Program-made: the position numbers and the translations under genes
Assembly (NCBI GenBank): GCA_019247605.1
Contig: JAFBAS010000152.1
Coordinates: forward strand, 16,142 to 80,141
Reading direction: 5' to 3'
DNA: 64,000 bases
From: Hyphomicrobiales bacterium
GTDB taxonomy: Bacteria; Pseudomonadota; Alphaproteobacteria; Rhizobiales; Beijerinckiaceae
In this document: one piece after another, positions 35,990 to 45,535 of the stretch
Layout of the letters: every line of letters begins with the position of its first letter
How positions within the stretch are numbered: the first letter of the stretch is position 1
Notes under the pieces: generated by a model
What the model saw: only the letters and a program-made list of their open reading frames with translations
What the model was told of the DNA's origin: nothing
The model's database searches: none

Positions 35990-36822
35990 CTAAGCCGCCG
36001 CCTTGCGCACGGCCGCGACGCCTTTCGCCAAAGCGCGCACGAGATTTGCGACGGCATCGACCGTTTCGGACGTGGCGCGCCCTTGCCCGTCGAGCGAAGT
36101 CCGGACCGCTTCGACGAGCGAGGAGCCGATCACGACCGCGTCCGCGGCTTCGGCGACCGCCGCGGCATGTTCGGGCGTCTTGACGCCGAAGCCGACCGCG
36201 ACCGGGAGGGGCGTGTGGCGCTTGATCCGCGACACCGCGGCCGAGACCGCACCGAAATCGGGAGTCGCGGCCCCCGTGATGCCGGTGATCGAGACGTAAT
36301 AAACAAAACCTCTGGTGTTCCCGAGCACCTTGGGGAGCCGCTTCTCGTCGGTGGTGGGCGTCGCGAGGCGGATGAAGGCGAGGCCGGACTCGAGCGCCGG
36401 CAGGCAGAGCTCGTCATCTTCTTCGGGGGGCAAATCGACCACAATGAGACCATCGACCCCCGCCGCCTTCGCGTCGTCGAGAAAACGCGCGACGCCGTGG
36501 ATGTAGATCGGGTTGTAATATCCCATCAGGATGATCGGCGTCTCGCGGTCGTGCTCGCGAAAATCGCGCACCAGCGCGAGCGTCTTCACGAGCGTTTCTC
36601 CTCCCTTGAGCGCTCGCAAGCCCGAGGCCTGAATCGCCGGGCCATCCGCCATCGGATCGGTGAAAGGCATGCCGAGCTCGATGATGTCGGCTCCCGCTTC
36701 CGGCAGGGCCTTTACGATCTCGAGCGAAGTCGCGTGGTCAGGATCCCCCGCTGTGACGAAAGTCACGAGCGCGGCGCGCTCGCTCGCGCGGCATTGCTCG
36801 AAACGAGCGGAAAGGCGCGTCG

Positions 36823-36826
<4 letters not shown>
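35990..36826 (-). CDS. trpA: Tryptophan synthase alpha subunit
   Basis: TrpA cleaves indole-3-glycerol phosphate to indole, which passes through a tunnel to TrpB. The 278-residue TIM barrel has the catalytic Glu in [16 protein letters not shown], the catalytic Asp in [13 protein letters not shown], the [14 protein letters not shown] segment and the phosphate-binding [11 protein letters not shown]. The start overlaps the trpB stop by four bases (36823-36826), so the two are translationally coupled. It is followed by accD after 116 bases. Confidence 0.96.
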
Positions 36827-38046
<1,220 letters not shown>

Positions 38047-38065
38047 AGGCTTCTCCTGCGTTACC

Positions 38066-38710
38066 TCAAGCCGCGGCGGCGCGGGCGGCGCGAACGAAGG
38101 CTGCGATCATGGCCTCATCTTTTAGGCCGGGCGCGCGCTCTACGCCAGAAGAGACGTCGACACCGCCCGGTCGCGCGACCCGGATGGCCTCGCCGACATT
38201 GCTCGCATCGAGCCCTCCCGAAAGCATGAACGGCGCAGGCGTCACAAAGTCCTCGAGCAAACGCCAATCGAAAGCGAACCCGTTCCCGCCCGGATGTGCC
38301 GCATCAGCCGGCGCCTTGGCGTCGATGAGAATCCTGTCGGCATTGACGTATTTTCTTGCCGCCTCGAGATCCGCGCGGCCCGCAATGCCGACTGCTTTCA
38401 TCAGCGGAACCTTGAACTTCGCGCGCAAATACTCGATCCGCTCCGGTGGCTCTCCACCGTGCAATTGGAGGAGATCGGGCCGCAACGCATCGATGATGTC
38501 ACAGACCGTGCTTTCATCCGCATCGACGGTGAGCGCCACGATGGCGGCGCGCCCGCGTGCGCTCTTGCCGAGTTCACAAGCCTTTCCGAGCGAGACATGG
38601 CGCGGACTTCTCTCAAAGAAGACAAAGCCGACCATGTCGGCGCCGGCATCCACCGCCGCTTCGACCGAGCTTTGCGTCGAAAGTCCGCAGATTTTCACGA
38701 CAAGCGACAT
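38066..38710 (-). CDS. trpF: Phosphoribosylanthranilate isomerase
   Basis: TrpF isomerises N-(5-phosphoribosyl)anthranilate in tryptophan synthesis. The 214-residue TIM barrel has [35 protein letters not shown] with the catalytic cysteine, [11 protein letters not shown], the catalytic-region [22 protein letters not shown] and [15 protein letters not shown]. It is the first gene of the trpFBA-accD-folC group; the opposite-strand transporter gene diverges 228 bases away. No trp leader peptide or terminator was found upstream. Confidence 0.95.
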   Translation of the reverse strand: MSLVVKICGLSTQSSVEAAVDAGADMVGFVFFERSPRHVSLGKACELGKSARGRAAIVALTVDADESTVCDIIDALRPDLLQLHGGEPPERIEYLRAKFKVPLMKAVGIAGRADLEAARKYVNADRILIDAKAPADAAHPGGNGFAFDWRLLEDFVTPAPFMLSGGLDASNVGEAIRVARPGGVDVSSGVERAPGLKDEAMIAAFVRAARAAAA

Positions 38711-38770
38711 ATCCGACTCGATTGCGATAGTTTCCGTGCCTCGCCGCTCCCCCTCTTCACGGTTCTCCTA

Positions 38771-38889
38771 TCACAATCGTGAACCCGGGATCGAGGGCGG
38801 GGCCAGGCCGGCTGAGCGTCTGTGTCGTCCGCCTTTCTCTCGTTCACCCTGGAGTTGATGGACAGCGAACGCGAATTGTCTCACAATCG
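38771..38889. promoter_or_regulatory. trpF-transporter divergent region with a repeated TCACAATCG and a palindrome
   Basis: TCACAATCG occurs at 38771-38779 and 38881-38889. The second copy lies in a perfect palindrome ATTGT-CTC-ACAAT (38875-38887), about 50 bases upstream of the transporter start. Such a pair between divergent genes could be an operator. This is by pattern only; no regulator gene is adjacent. Confidence 0.3.
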
Positions 38890-38938
38890 CCTGAAAAGGG
38901 CCGCGATTCGTCGCCGCTTCAGATGAAGGGACAGATCC

Positions 38939-40621
38939 ATGAGCGTTACCGCCATGACGCCGGGCTCCGACATGGAAGTCCGCCCGATGACGCCCGCCGA
39001 AAAGAAGGTGATCTTCGCTTCTTCGCTGGGCACGGTCTTCGAATGGTACGATTTCTACCTTTACGGCACGCTCGCCGCCTTCATCGGCGCGCAATTCTTC
39101 ACGCCGTTGAGCGCGACGGGGAAAACACTCGCCGCGCTCCTCGCATTCGCGGCGGGCTTCCTGGTTCGCCCGCTCGGGGCGCTGGTCTTCGGGCCGATCG
39201 GGGATCTGGTGGGCCGCAAATACACCTTCCTGATCACCATCGTAATCATGGGACTTTCGACATTTCTGGTCGGCGTCCTGCCGAGTTATGCTTCCATCGG
39301 GTCGCTCGCACCCATCATCCTGATCACGCTGCGCCTGCTTCAAGGGCTCGCGCTCGGCGGTGAATACGGGGGAGCGGCGACTTATGTCGCGGAGCACGCG
39401 CCTCATGGCCAGCGCGGCAACTACACCTCTTGGATACAGACGACCGCGACGCTTGGCCTTGCGCTTTCGATCGCGGTTATTCTCATAACGCGCCTGTCGA
39501 TGGGCGAAGCGGATTTCGCTCGCATCGGCTGGCGTTATCCGTTCCTCATTTCCGCGATCCTGGTTGCGATCTCGGTCTGGATCCGCCTGCAATTGCAGGA
39601 ATCACCCGCCTTCCGAAAAATGAAGGAAGAGGGCACACATTCGACGGCGCCGCTTTCGGAAGCCTTCGGGCGCTGGTCGAACGCCAAGATCGCCTTGTTG
39701 GCGCTGCTTGGAGGCACCGCGGGGCAGGCGGTCGTCTGGTATTGCAACCAATTTTACTCGCTCTTCTTTCTTCTCAACACGCTCAAGGTCAATCTCGTCG
39801 ACGCTAACGTGATGGTCGGGATCGCGCTCGTCATCGGCGCCATCTTCTTCGTCGTGTTCGGGCGGCTTTCCGACAGAATAGGCCGCAAGCCCATTATTCT
39901 CGCCGGCTGCCTGCTCGCAGCGCTCACCTTGTTCCCGATCTTCAAGGGGCTCACGCATTTTGCCAATCCGGCGCTTGAAGCAGCGATCGCCAGCGCGCCG
40001 GTGACGGTCATCGCCGATCCGGCCGAGTGCTCCTTCCAATTCAATCCGGTGGGCACGGCAACCTTCCGTACCTCTTGCGACATCGCCAAATCGGTGCTGG
40101 CGGCAAATTCGGTTTCCTACAACAACGAAGCGGCGCCGGCAGGCTCGGTGGCGAAGATCAAGATCGGCGACAAGGAAGTTTCCTCCTTCAACGGCGTCGG
40201 CATGGGAGATGAGTTCGCCGCCAAGAACAAGGCCTTCACCGATGCGGTCGTCACCAATATTCGTGCGGTCGGCTATCCGGCGACCGCCAACCCTGATGCC
40301 ATCAACCGCCCCATGGTGGTGCTTTTGCTGGTCATCTTGATGGCCTATGTGGGCATGGTTTACGGCCCGATCGCAGCAATGCTCGTCGAGCTTTTTCCGA
40401 CACGCATCCGCTACACGGGAATGTCGCTTCCCTACCACATCGGCAATGGCTGGTTCGGCGGCTTCCTGCCGTTCCTCGCGGCCGCCATGGTGGCGCAATA
40501 CGGCGACATCTATTTCGGGCTCTGGTACCCGATAGCCATCGCGGTCATGACTTTCGTGATCGGCCTTTTGCTCCTTCCCGAGACGAAGGATCGCGACATC
40601 TACACCTACAAGGGCGAGTAG
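38939..40621 (+). CDS. MFS transporter, metabolite:H+ symporter (MHS) family, with large insert
   Basis: A 560-residue major-facilitator transporter of the MHS group (ProP, ShiA, KgtP relatives). The diagnostic loops are FEWYDFYLYGTLAAFIG, RPLGALVFGPIGDLVGRKYTF, and GEYGGAATYVAEHAP with RGNYTSWIQ. The second-half loop FGRLSDRIGRKP follows. Members are usually about 430-450 residues. The extra length is an insert at about residues 338-456, after the ninth or tenth helix and before NRPMVVLLLV, with two cysteines (near 363 and 379) and no hydrophobic stretch. It is probably a periplasmic domain. The substrate is unknown. AAGGGA precedes the ATG at 38939 and a strong terminator follows. Confidence 0.88.
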   Translation: MSVTAMTPGSDMEVRPMTPAEKKVIFASSLGTVFEWYDFYLYGTLAAFIGAQFFTPLSATGKTLAALLAFAAGFLVRPLGALVFGPIGDLVGRKYTFLITIVIMGLSTFLVGVLPSYASIGSLAPIILITLRLLQGLALGGEYGGAATYVAEHAPHGQRGNYTSWIQTTATLGLALSIAVILITRLSMGEADFARIGWRYPFLISAILVAISVWIRLQLQESPAFRKMKEEGTHSTAPLSEAFGRWSNAKIALLALLGGTAGQAVVWYCNQFYSLFFLLNTLKVNLVDANVMVGIALVIGAIFFVVFGRLSDRIGRKPIILAGCLLAALTLFPIFKGLTHFANPALEAAIASAPVTVIADPAECSFQFNPVGTATFRTSCDIAKSVLAANSVSYNNEAAPAGSVAKIKIGDKEVSSFNGVGMGDEFAAKNKAFTDAVVTNIRAVGYPATANPDAINRPMVVLLLVILMAYVGMVYGPIAAMLVELFPTRIRYTGMSLPYHIGNGWFGGFLPFLAAAMVAQYGDIYFGLWYPIAIAVMTFVIGLLLLPETKDRDIYTYKGE

Positions 40622-40650
40622 CCGCTCGCCGCGCAAAGCCGGGAAGTCAC

Positions 40651-40682
40651 AAATGGCCGGGCACTGCCCGGCCATTTTTTTA
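40651..40682 (+). terminator. Rho-independent terminator of the MFS transporter
   Basis: ATGGCCGGGC-ACT-GCCCGGCCAT is a ten-pair perfect stem flanked by A and T tracts (AA before, TTTTTTT after). It lies 30 bases after the stop codon. Confidence 0.9.
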
Positions 40683-41300
40683 TCACGAAATGCCATGGCG
40701 AGACGGAAAGAACCGGGGCTCGCGCCAATTGCGAACCAATCCTTGACTAGAAGGTCGCAAACCGCGCCTCACCCATTAACCTTCGGGGAATGAAGTGAAC
40801 AAAGCCAAGACGAATCGTCATTTCCGATTCGCGCTCACCTTCGCGGCAAATGACAACCCCTGATGCTCATCGGATCGGGCTTTTGACGGGGATGGTTAGC
40901 GAGACGTTCAGGCCCCACCTCGCTCGGCTCGCTCATCGAGTAACGATGAGCACCAGACGAGAACACAGGCCAAACGAATCGGCGATTTCCCGCCAGAACG
41001 AAAAAGGGTCAGTGCTTTCGGAGACACCTGTCCCTTCAGGACCCGAGGGTTTTGTGAAGTCTCGAAAACGAGACTCGAGCGCCTCGGGCGAATTTGCGAT
41101 CGGCCGAGATTCGCTTCGCCTTCCATTATTCTGGCGCCGATGGCGCAAGGATTTGACGCGCGTCTGGCCCTTCCCGACGCAACGATCGTCCCGATCCGAA
41201 ACGTTCGGGCGCACCCTCGTGGCGCATTGATGGAATCGTCAAAATCGCGCGACCGAGCGGGGCTCGCCCCATCCGGCTTGCACGCCGAGCCGGGCGTGGT
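40683..41300. other. 618-base gene-free region between convergent genes, with stable hairpins
   Basis: There is no supported coding region; the 126-residue plus-strand frame (40850-41230) has no Shine-Dalgarno sequence and an unlikely composition. Two perfect hairpins stand out. GCTCATCG-AGTAA-CGATGAGC lies at 40931-40951. AGTCTCG-AAAA-CGAGACT lies at 41058-41075, inside a larger CCCGAGG/CCTCGGG pairing (41042-41088). Six GANTC sites are present. The two flanking genes end here, so the length is unexplained by promoters and a small RNA is possible. Confidence 0.4.
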
Positions 41301-42179
41301 TCACCGGCCGGAAAGCGCGATCGCTTTCGCCTCTGCGACGGAGGCTCCCCCGGCATCCGTCAAGGTGATGCGCGCCGGAATGAGGAAATGTGAACCTGGC
41401 GCCGGCACGAGCGTGACCGCAATGCGATAATCGCGCATTTTCGTGCTGAATTCATCACCTTCGACGCTTTCTCCGGCGACCGGCACATAGGTGGCGGTGC
41501 AGGTGAGCGCCTCGCCGGCGACATCCGTCTTGACCAGCCCAACGTAGCTCATGACGAGATCGAAGCGTCGCCGACCATCGTAGATCCGCAGATTCCTGTC
41601 GCAATTCGTGCGATCGAGCCCGTTCGTGCCCGCGACCGGCAGGAACATGGCGCTCAACGGATCGAGCACAGCTTTCTGATCGGCATCGGACAGCGGAGTG
41701 AACGCCGGAAGCGAGCGCGGGTCGTAGGCGACCGCGCTGCTGTCCTTGAACAATCCGCCGGACTTTTTCTTGACGATGCGGACGCTTTGCAACCTGTCGC
41801 CCGCAAAGGTGAAGTTCCGGGTCTCGGAAAGCGAGCGAATCGAATAGTCGAGCGTGGCCGATGCTGGAGAGAGCCCTTGCGGCGAGAGCGCGCCCGAGGT
41901 GCGCGCCAGCGCGGGGCCGACCGCAAAGGAGTGCGCCGAGGCACTCGGGCGAAACGAGAGGGCGAGTTGGTAGGCCGTGCCTGTCGAGGTGTATTGAACC
42001 GTGGCACGGCCGACGTCCAAGCTGAGCAACCCGTCATATTCCACTTCATAGGTCACGCTGATCGACGGCGAAGTCGCGCGAGCGCTGGTGAGAGTGAGGA
42101 GAAGTGCCGGCGTGGCCAGGATGACCGCCCCGATGACCGCTCTTGGAACGGCCGGCGAAAATCCGCCGGATCTTTTCAC
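41301..42179 (-). CDS. DUF3108 exported protein (downstream copy)
   Basis: A 292-residue DUF3108 protein of unknown function. A signal peptide (IGAVILATPALLLTLTSARAT) precedes the domain, which begins with SVTYEVEYDGLLSLDVGRATVQYT. Further on, LDRTNCDRNLRIYDGRRRFDLVMSY resembles the paralogue next door; the two cysteines (here and at ALTCTATY) recur in both copies and may form a disulfide. The start overlaps the stop of the upstream DUF3108 gene by four bases. The location in the periplasm or outer membrane is inferred from the signal peptide. Confidence 0.8.
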   Translation of the reverse strand: MKRSGGFSPAVPRAVIGAVILATPALLLTLTSARATSPSISVTYEVEYDGLLSLDVGRATVQYTSTGTAYQLALSFRPSASAHSFAVGPALARTSGALSPQGLSPASATLDYSIRSLSETRNFTFAGDRLQSVRIVKKKSGGLFKDSSAVAYDPRSLPAFTPLSDADQKAVLDPLSAMFLPVAGTNGLDRTNCDRNLRIYDGRRRFDLVMSYVGLVKTDVAGEALTCTATYVPVAGESVEGDEFSTKMRDYRIAVTLVPAPGSHFLIPARITLTDAGGASVAEAKAIALSGR

Positions 42180-43054
42180 TTCTCGGCTCCCGCCTGGGCG
42201 CCTGGCGTTCTTGCCTCTGAATTGTCGGCGCGAGGCCGAGCGCTCACCGCATCGATTTCGAGCATGCCGAACAAGGTGCGTACCGAAATTTTCACCGGGA
42301 CCAGAAGGTGCGTGCCGGCGACAGGCGCAAGTTCGACCTCCATCTCGCGATTCTCGGCCATGTAGCTCGTGGCGCGCAATGAGGTGCGATGGCCGGCGAT
42401 CGGGGTGTAGCGTGCCGAGCAGACAAGTGCTGGACCCGAATAGCCGGTGAAGGCGGCGTTGCCTGTTCGCGCATAGCTCAAGGTCACATCGAAACGCGCC
42501 ACACCGTCGAACACGGCGAGCTTGCGGTCGCAGCCGGATGGATCGAGCGGCTTTTCGGGACGTGGGGCCGGCATCACGAGCGCGCTGATCGGATCGAGCA
42601 CATCGATCTTGTTGGCTTCCGTCACGGGGACGCGATCGTCGAAAGCATCGACTGGCGGTTTCACCTCGAGACCCGCGACCGTCCCTCCTTGAAGCACCAT
42701 TCGTACTGTCCGCACGGCGTGGCCGTTCGTCGTGGTGATGGCATAGGAGACGGGCGTCGGTCGGGCCCCGGCGAGCGAGCCCGTCGCCTCCGCCGCGCCG
42801 CGCGCGCCAGTGAGCAGGCCGGCGATACCAGAAAGCCGCATGGCGAGCTTGGCGCGGTAAGTCGCAGCCGTGCTGGCAAGGGTGAGCGAGGCATCGCCGA
42901 CCGAAAGGCCGGCAAGCGTGATCGCATAGGCCGCGCTCAGACCCTCCGATCGTGCCTCACCATGAGCTGCAAGAAGCACGACCGCCGTGGCGAAAAGCCC
43001 AATGGCGCGTCTTCGGGCGAATCTCGGCATGGCGAATCTTGACGTGCCTTTCAT
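42176..43054 (-). CDS. DUF3108 exported protein (upstream copy)
   Basis: A second 292-residue DUF3108 protein. The signal peptide is in [20 protein letters not shown]. The domain starts [21 protein letters not shown] and contains [25 protein letters not shown] and [15 protein letters not shown], matching the other copy in order and spacing. The two proteins are equal in length but clearly diverged, so the duplication is old. The gene diverges from rpmB, and the rpmB promoter overlaps its start. DUF3108 beside rpmB is a recurrent arrangement in this order. Confidence 0.82.
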   Translation of the reverse strand: MKGTSRFAMPRFARRRAIGLFATAVVLLAAHGEARSEGLSAAYAITLAGLSVGDASLTLASTAATYRAKLAMRLSGIAGLLTGARGAAEATGSLAGARPTPVSYAITTTNGHAVRTVRMVLQGGTVAGLEVKPPVDAFDDRVPVTEANKIDVLDPISALVMPAPRPEKPLDPSGCDRKLAVFDGVARFDVTLSYARTGNAAFTGYSGPALVCSARYTPIAGHRTSLRATSYMAENREMEVELAPVAGTHLLVPVKISVRTLFGMLEIDAVSARPRADNSEARTPGAQAGAEK

Positions 43055-43068
43055 CTCTCACCTATACA
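43039..43068 (+). promoter_or_regulatory. Promoter of rpmB
   Basis: TTGACG (43039-43044) and TATACA (43063-43068) are separated by 18 bases, giving a strong sigma-70-type promoter. Transcription would begin near 43076, leaving a leader of about 116 bases. It overlaps the first codons of the divergent DUF3108 gene. Confidence 0.6.
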
Positions 43069-43191
43069 CCTCGCCCGAAGACGTCATTCACAATTTACGG
43101 TGAGGCAGCGGTCCATCGCAGCGAATTGTCGCCTGCGAATCTTGTCTGGAACGGCGATGCCTCTCGATTTTGTCCGAAGAAAGGAACCGCC

Positions 43192-43479
43192 ATGTCTCGC
43201 CGTTGCGAGCTGACCGGAAAGGCCGTGTTGGGCGGCCATCTCGTAAGCCATTCCAACCGTAAGACGAAGCGCGTCTTTCGGCCGAACCTCTGCGCCGTGA
43301 CTTTGCAGTCGGAGGTGCTCGAGCGTTCCGTGAGGCTGCGCGTCAGCGCCAACGCGCTGCGTTCGGTCGAGCACCGCGGCGGGCTCGATGCCTTCCTGGC
43401 CAAGGCCTCGGAAGGCGAGCTTTCGCCCAATGCGCGCGCCTTGAAGCGCGAGATCGCCAAGAAAGCGGCGCAGGGCTAA
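43192..43479 (+). CDS. rpmB: Ribosomal protein bL28
   Basis: L28 is a large-subunit ribosomal protein. The product has 95 residues, the longer alphaproteobacterial form. It starts [22 protein letters not shown], then [18 protein letters not shown] and the [12 protein letters not shown] helix. Two cysteines remain (residue 5 and FRPNLC), so the four-cysteine zinc form is not present. AAGGA precedes the ATG at 43192. It has its own promoter and stands alone. Confidence 0.97.
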   Translation: MSRRCELTGKAVLGGHLVSHSNRKTKRVFRPNLCAVTLQSEVLERSVRLRVSANALRSVEHRGGLDAFLAKASEGELSPNARALKREIAKKAAQG

Positions 43480-43693
43480 CTCCGCAAGCGCGAAATCGCG
43501 ATTTTTATCGCATCGAACAAGCGCGATTATATTCAGCCGCTATTCAGCCCCAATGGGCAATTATGTGCGTCGAATCCTTCGAGTCGCCGGCGAAATTCGC
43601 GGCTCGAGGTGGGGAGGCGGCGCATGGCGTGAGCCGTGTCATCTTGGCTTGATCGGCGCATCGCGCCCAATCGGTCGAAATTGAGGGAGATCC

Positions 43694-44032
43694 ATGAGAA
43701 CTTTGGCAACTACTCTCGTCGCGGCAGGTGCGCTCGGCATCGCGTCCCTCGCATCGACAGCGCCGGCACAGGCGCAATGGCATTGCTGGAACTGCGGCGG
43801 TGCCGTGGCGGCCGGTGTCGTCGGCGGCACCGTGCTCGGCCTCGGCCTCGGTTCGGCGCTCGCCGCACCGCCCTATCAGGGGCCAGGCACGCTCGCGCCT
43901 TATCAGCCCTATCCGCCGCCGGCCTATTACGCGGGGCCTCCGCCGGTCGCCTATGCCTGCCATTACGTGCGTGTGCGCGACTACGACGTCTATGGCAATC
44001 CGATCTTCGTACGCCAGCGCGTGTGCGACTGA
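43694..44032 (+). CDS. Small exported Pro/Tyr-rich protein
   Basis: A 112-residue precursor of unknown function. The signal peptide is TLVAAGALGIASLASTAPAQA, with cleavage after AQA. The mature part opens with WHCWNCGG, a CxxC pair, then a glycine/valine/alanine-rich stretch (GAVAAGVVGGTVLGLGLGSALAA) like a glycine-zipper membrane segment. A Pro/Tyr-rich section and a C-terminal YVRVRDYDVYGNPIFVRQRVCD follow. Similar short proteins are common in Hyphomicrobiales. GGGAGATCC precedes the ATG at 43694, and a strong terminator follows, so it is a monocistronic unit. Confidence 0.8.
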   Translation: MRTLATTLVAAGALGIASLASTAPAQAQWHCWNCGGAVAAGVVGGTVLGLGLGSALAAPPYQGPGTLAPYQPYPPPAYYAGPPPVAYACHYVRVRDYDVYGNPIFVRQRVCD

Positions 44033-44056
44033 CCTCAGGCGATTTGCTCTGAACCC

Positions 44057-44093
44057 AGCAAGGGGCGGCCCGGTGCCGCCCCTTGCTGTTTTT
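44057..44093 (+). terminator. Rho-independent terminator after the small exported protein
   Basis: AGCAAGGGGCGGC-CCGGT-GCCGCCCCTTGCT is a 13-pair perfect stem followed by GTTTTT. It is the strongest terminator in the window. Confidence 0.95.
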
Positions 44094-44168
44094 GGGCAAG
44101 AGCAACCAATGCGATAGCGGAAGTGCAATTTGTCAGAAATTCTCGGCAAGGAATCATCGGGCGGGCGC

Positions 44169-44984
44169 ATGACCTCATCTAATTCTACTGGCCCGGTCTT
44201 GTGGGGCATCGACGAACGCGGCGTCGCGAACGTCGTGCTCAACCGGCCCGAGGTCAACAACGCGTATGACGGCGGCCTCGTCGATGGATTGCTGCGCGCC
44301 ACCGATGCGCTGAAGGATATGGCGGGCCTACGGCTCATCGTCATCAGGGGCAATGGCCAGCATTTCCAGGCCGGCGCCGATCTCAAATGGATCGACGCCG
44401 TCGCGAAATCATCCCCCACAGAGAATATCAGCGCCTCGCGCGCGACCGCCGAGGCCGTGCGGCTGCTCAATTCGTCGCCCGTGCCGACGCTCGCCCTCGT
44501 TCAGGGTGGGTGCTTCGGGGGTGGGACAGGGATCATCGCGGCGCGCGACGTGGTCATCGCCGCGGACAACGCGATGTTCTCGATCTCGGAGGTGCGCTGG
44601 GGTTTGACCGCCGCGATCATCCTCCCCCAGCTCATCCGGGGGATTGGGCTTCGGCAATTGCGGCGCTATGCGCTGACCGGCGAGCGTTTCGGAGCCGAGG
44701 AGGCGCGCCGCATTGGCCTCGTCCATGAGGTGGTGGCGCTCTCCGATCTCGAAAATGCGGGTGCCCGAATGATCGATCATTTCCTCGAGAATGGCCCACA
44801 AGCCATAAGCGAGACGAAGGTGCTCGCGCTCGAACTTGCCGGCGCGAGGATCGACGAAAAGGCCTTCGATCGCCTCATCGAGCATCATGCCGCAAAACGC
44901 CAATCGAAGGAGGCTGCCGAAGGGCTCGCTTCTTTCGCGGAAAAGCGTTCGGCGCGGTGGGGCGGCACGGCCAAAATCAGATAG
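44169..44984 (+). CDS. Enoyl-CoA hydratase/isomerase family protein
   Basis: A 271-residue crotonase-fold protein. The oxyanion-hole loops are GQHFQAGADLKWI and QGGCFGGGTGIIAARDVVIA. The glutamate in the SISEVRWGLTAAIILPQL segment corresponds to a catalytic acid of enoyl-CoA hydratases. The sequence resembles methylglutaconyl-CoA hydratases, and a role in phenylacetate or leucine breakdown is possible but unproven. I prefer the ATG at 44169 to the ORF-track TTG at 44130. It stands alone, with terminators or long spacers on both sides. Confidence 0.87.
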   Translation: MTSSNSTGPVLWGIDERGVANVVLNRPEVNNAYDGGLVDGLLRATDALKDMAGLRLIVIRGNGQHFQAGADLKWIDAVAKSSPTENISASRATAEAVRLLNSSPVPTLALVQGGCFGGGTGIIAARDVVIAADNAMFSISEVRWGLTAAIILPQLIRGIGLRQLRRYALTGERFGAEEARRIGLVHEVVALSDLENAGARMIDHFLENGPQAISETKVLALELAGARIDEKAFDRLIEHHAAKRQSKEAAEGLASFAEKRSARWGGTAKIR

Positions 44985-45535
44985 GCAGGAACAGCTGCAC
45001 TTAACGCCCACGCCGAAGTCGCGACCGCATCCAAAGCGCTTCTACGGAAATCGGCACGCAAATCGAAAGCGGGATGAAAGCCTTCGACTCGCCGGGATCG
45101 TGTTGGGATCAAATCGGCGCCCGCGAACCGAGAGCGACACCCTCGACATCTCTTCAATCAGCGACTCGACTCGATCACCAAAGTATGACTCAGAGTTCAA
45201 CCACCGATTCGGGCGCGATCTGTTCCGCCCATGTTCCCCCCTTGCGGCACGCCGACCATCATGCTCAGATCATCGCGATGAGGAGGGTGGGCGAGCCGTT
45301 CTCCCGAAAGTTCGGCGGGGGCGTTGCAATTTTGGGCCTCCTGGGTTGCCGGATCTCTGGCTTGCCGGACCTCTGGCTGCTTGCCGGACATGAAGTTTCG
45401 CCCATGTTTTCGCCAAAGGACGATCCCGAAAGGCGCCAAGCTTCGGATTAAACCCTTCGTGAAAAACCAACGGATGGACGGGACAGGCGTGGCGCGCCGG
45501 GTCAATCTTGGCGCCCGCGTTCAGGAACGCGTCGA
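44985..45535. other. 551-base gene-free region upstream of the helicase, with repeats and GANTC cluster
   Basis: There is no supported gene; the short frames in the track have no Shine-Dalgarno sequence and overlap each other. Five GANTC (CcrM methylation) sites lie between 45086 and 45210. A 16-base direct repeat, TTGCCGGATCTCTGGC then TTGCCGGACCTCTGGC (45346-45377), is followed by a partial third copy at 45381-45389. Confidence 0.5.

Noticed and set aside
40850-41230. A 126-residue plus-strand frame in the gap after the transporter
   Set aside because: No Shine-Dalgarno sequence, low hydrophobicity order and no recognisable fold; hairpins within it suggest RNA structure instead.
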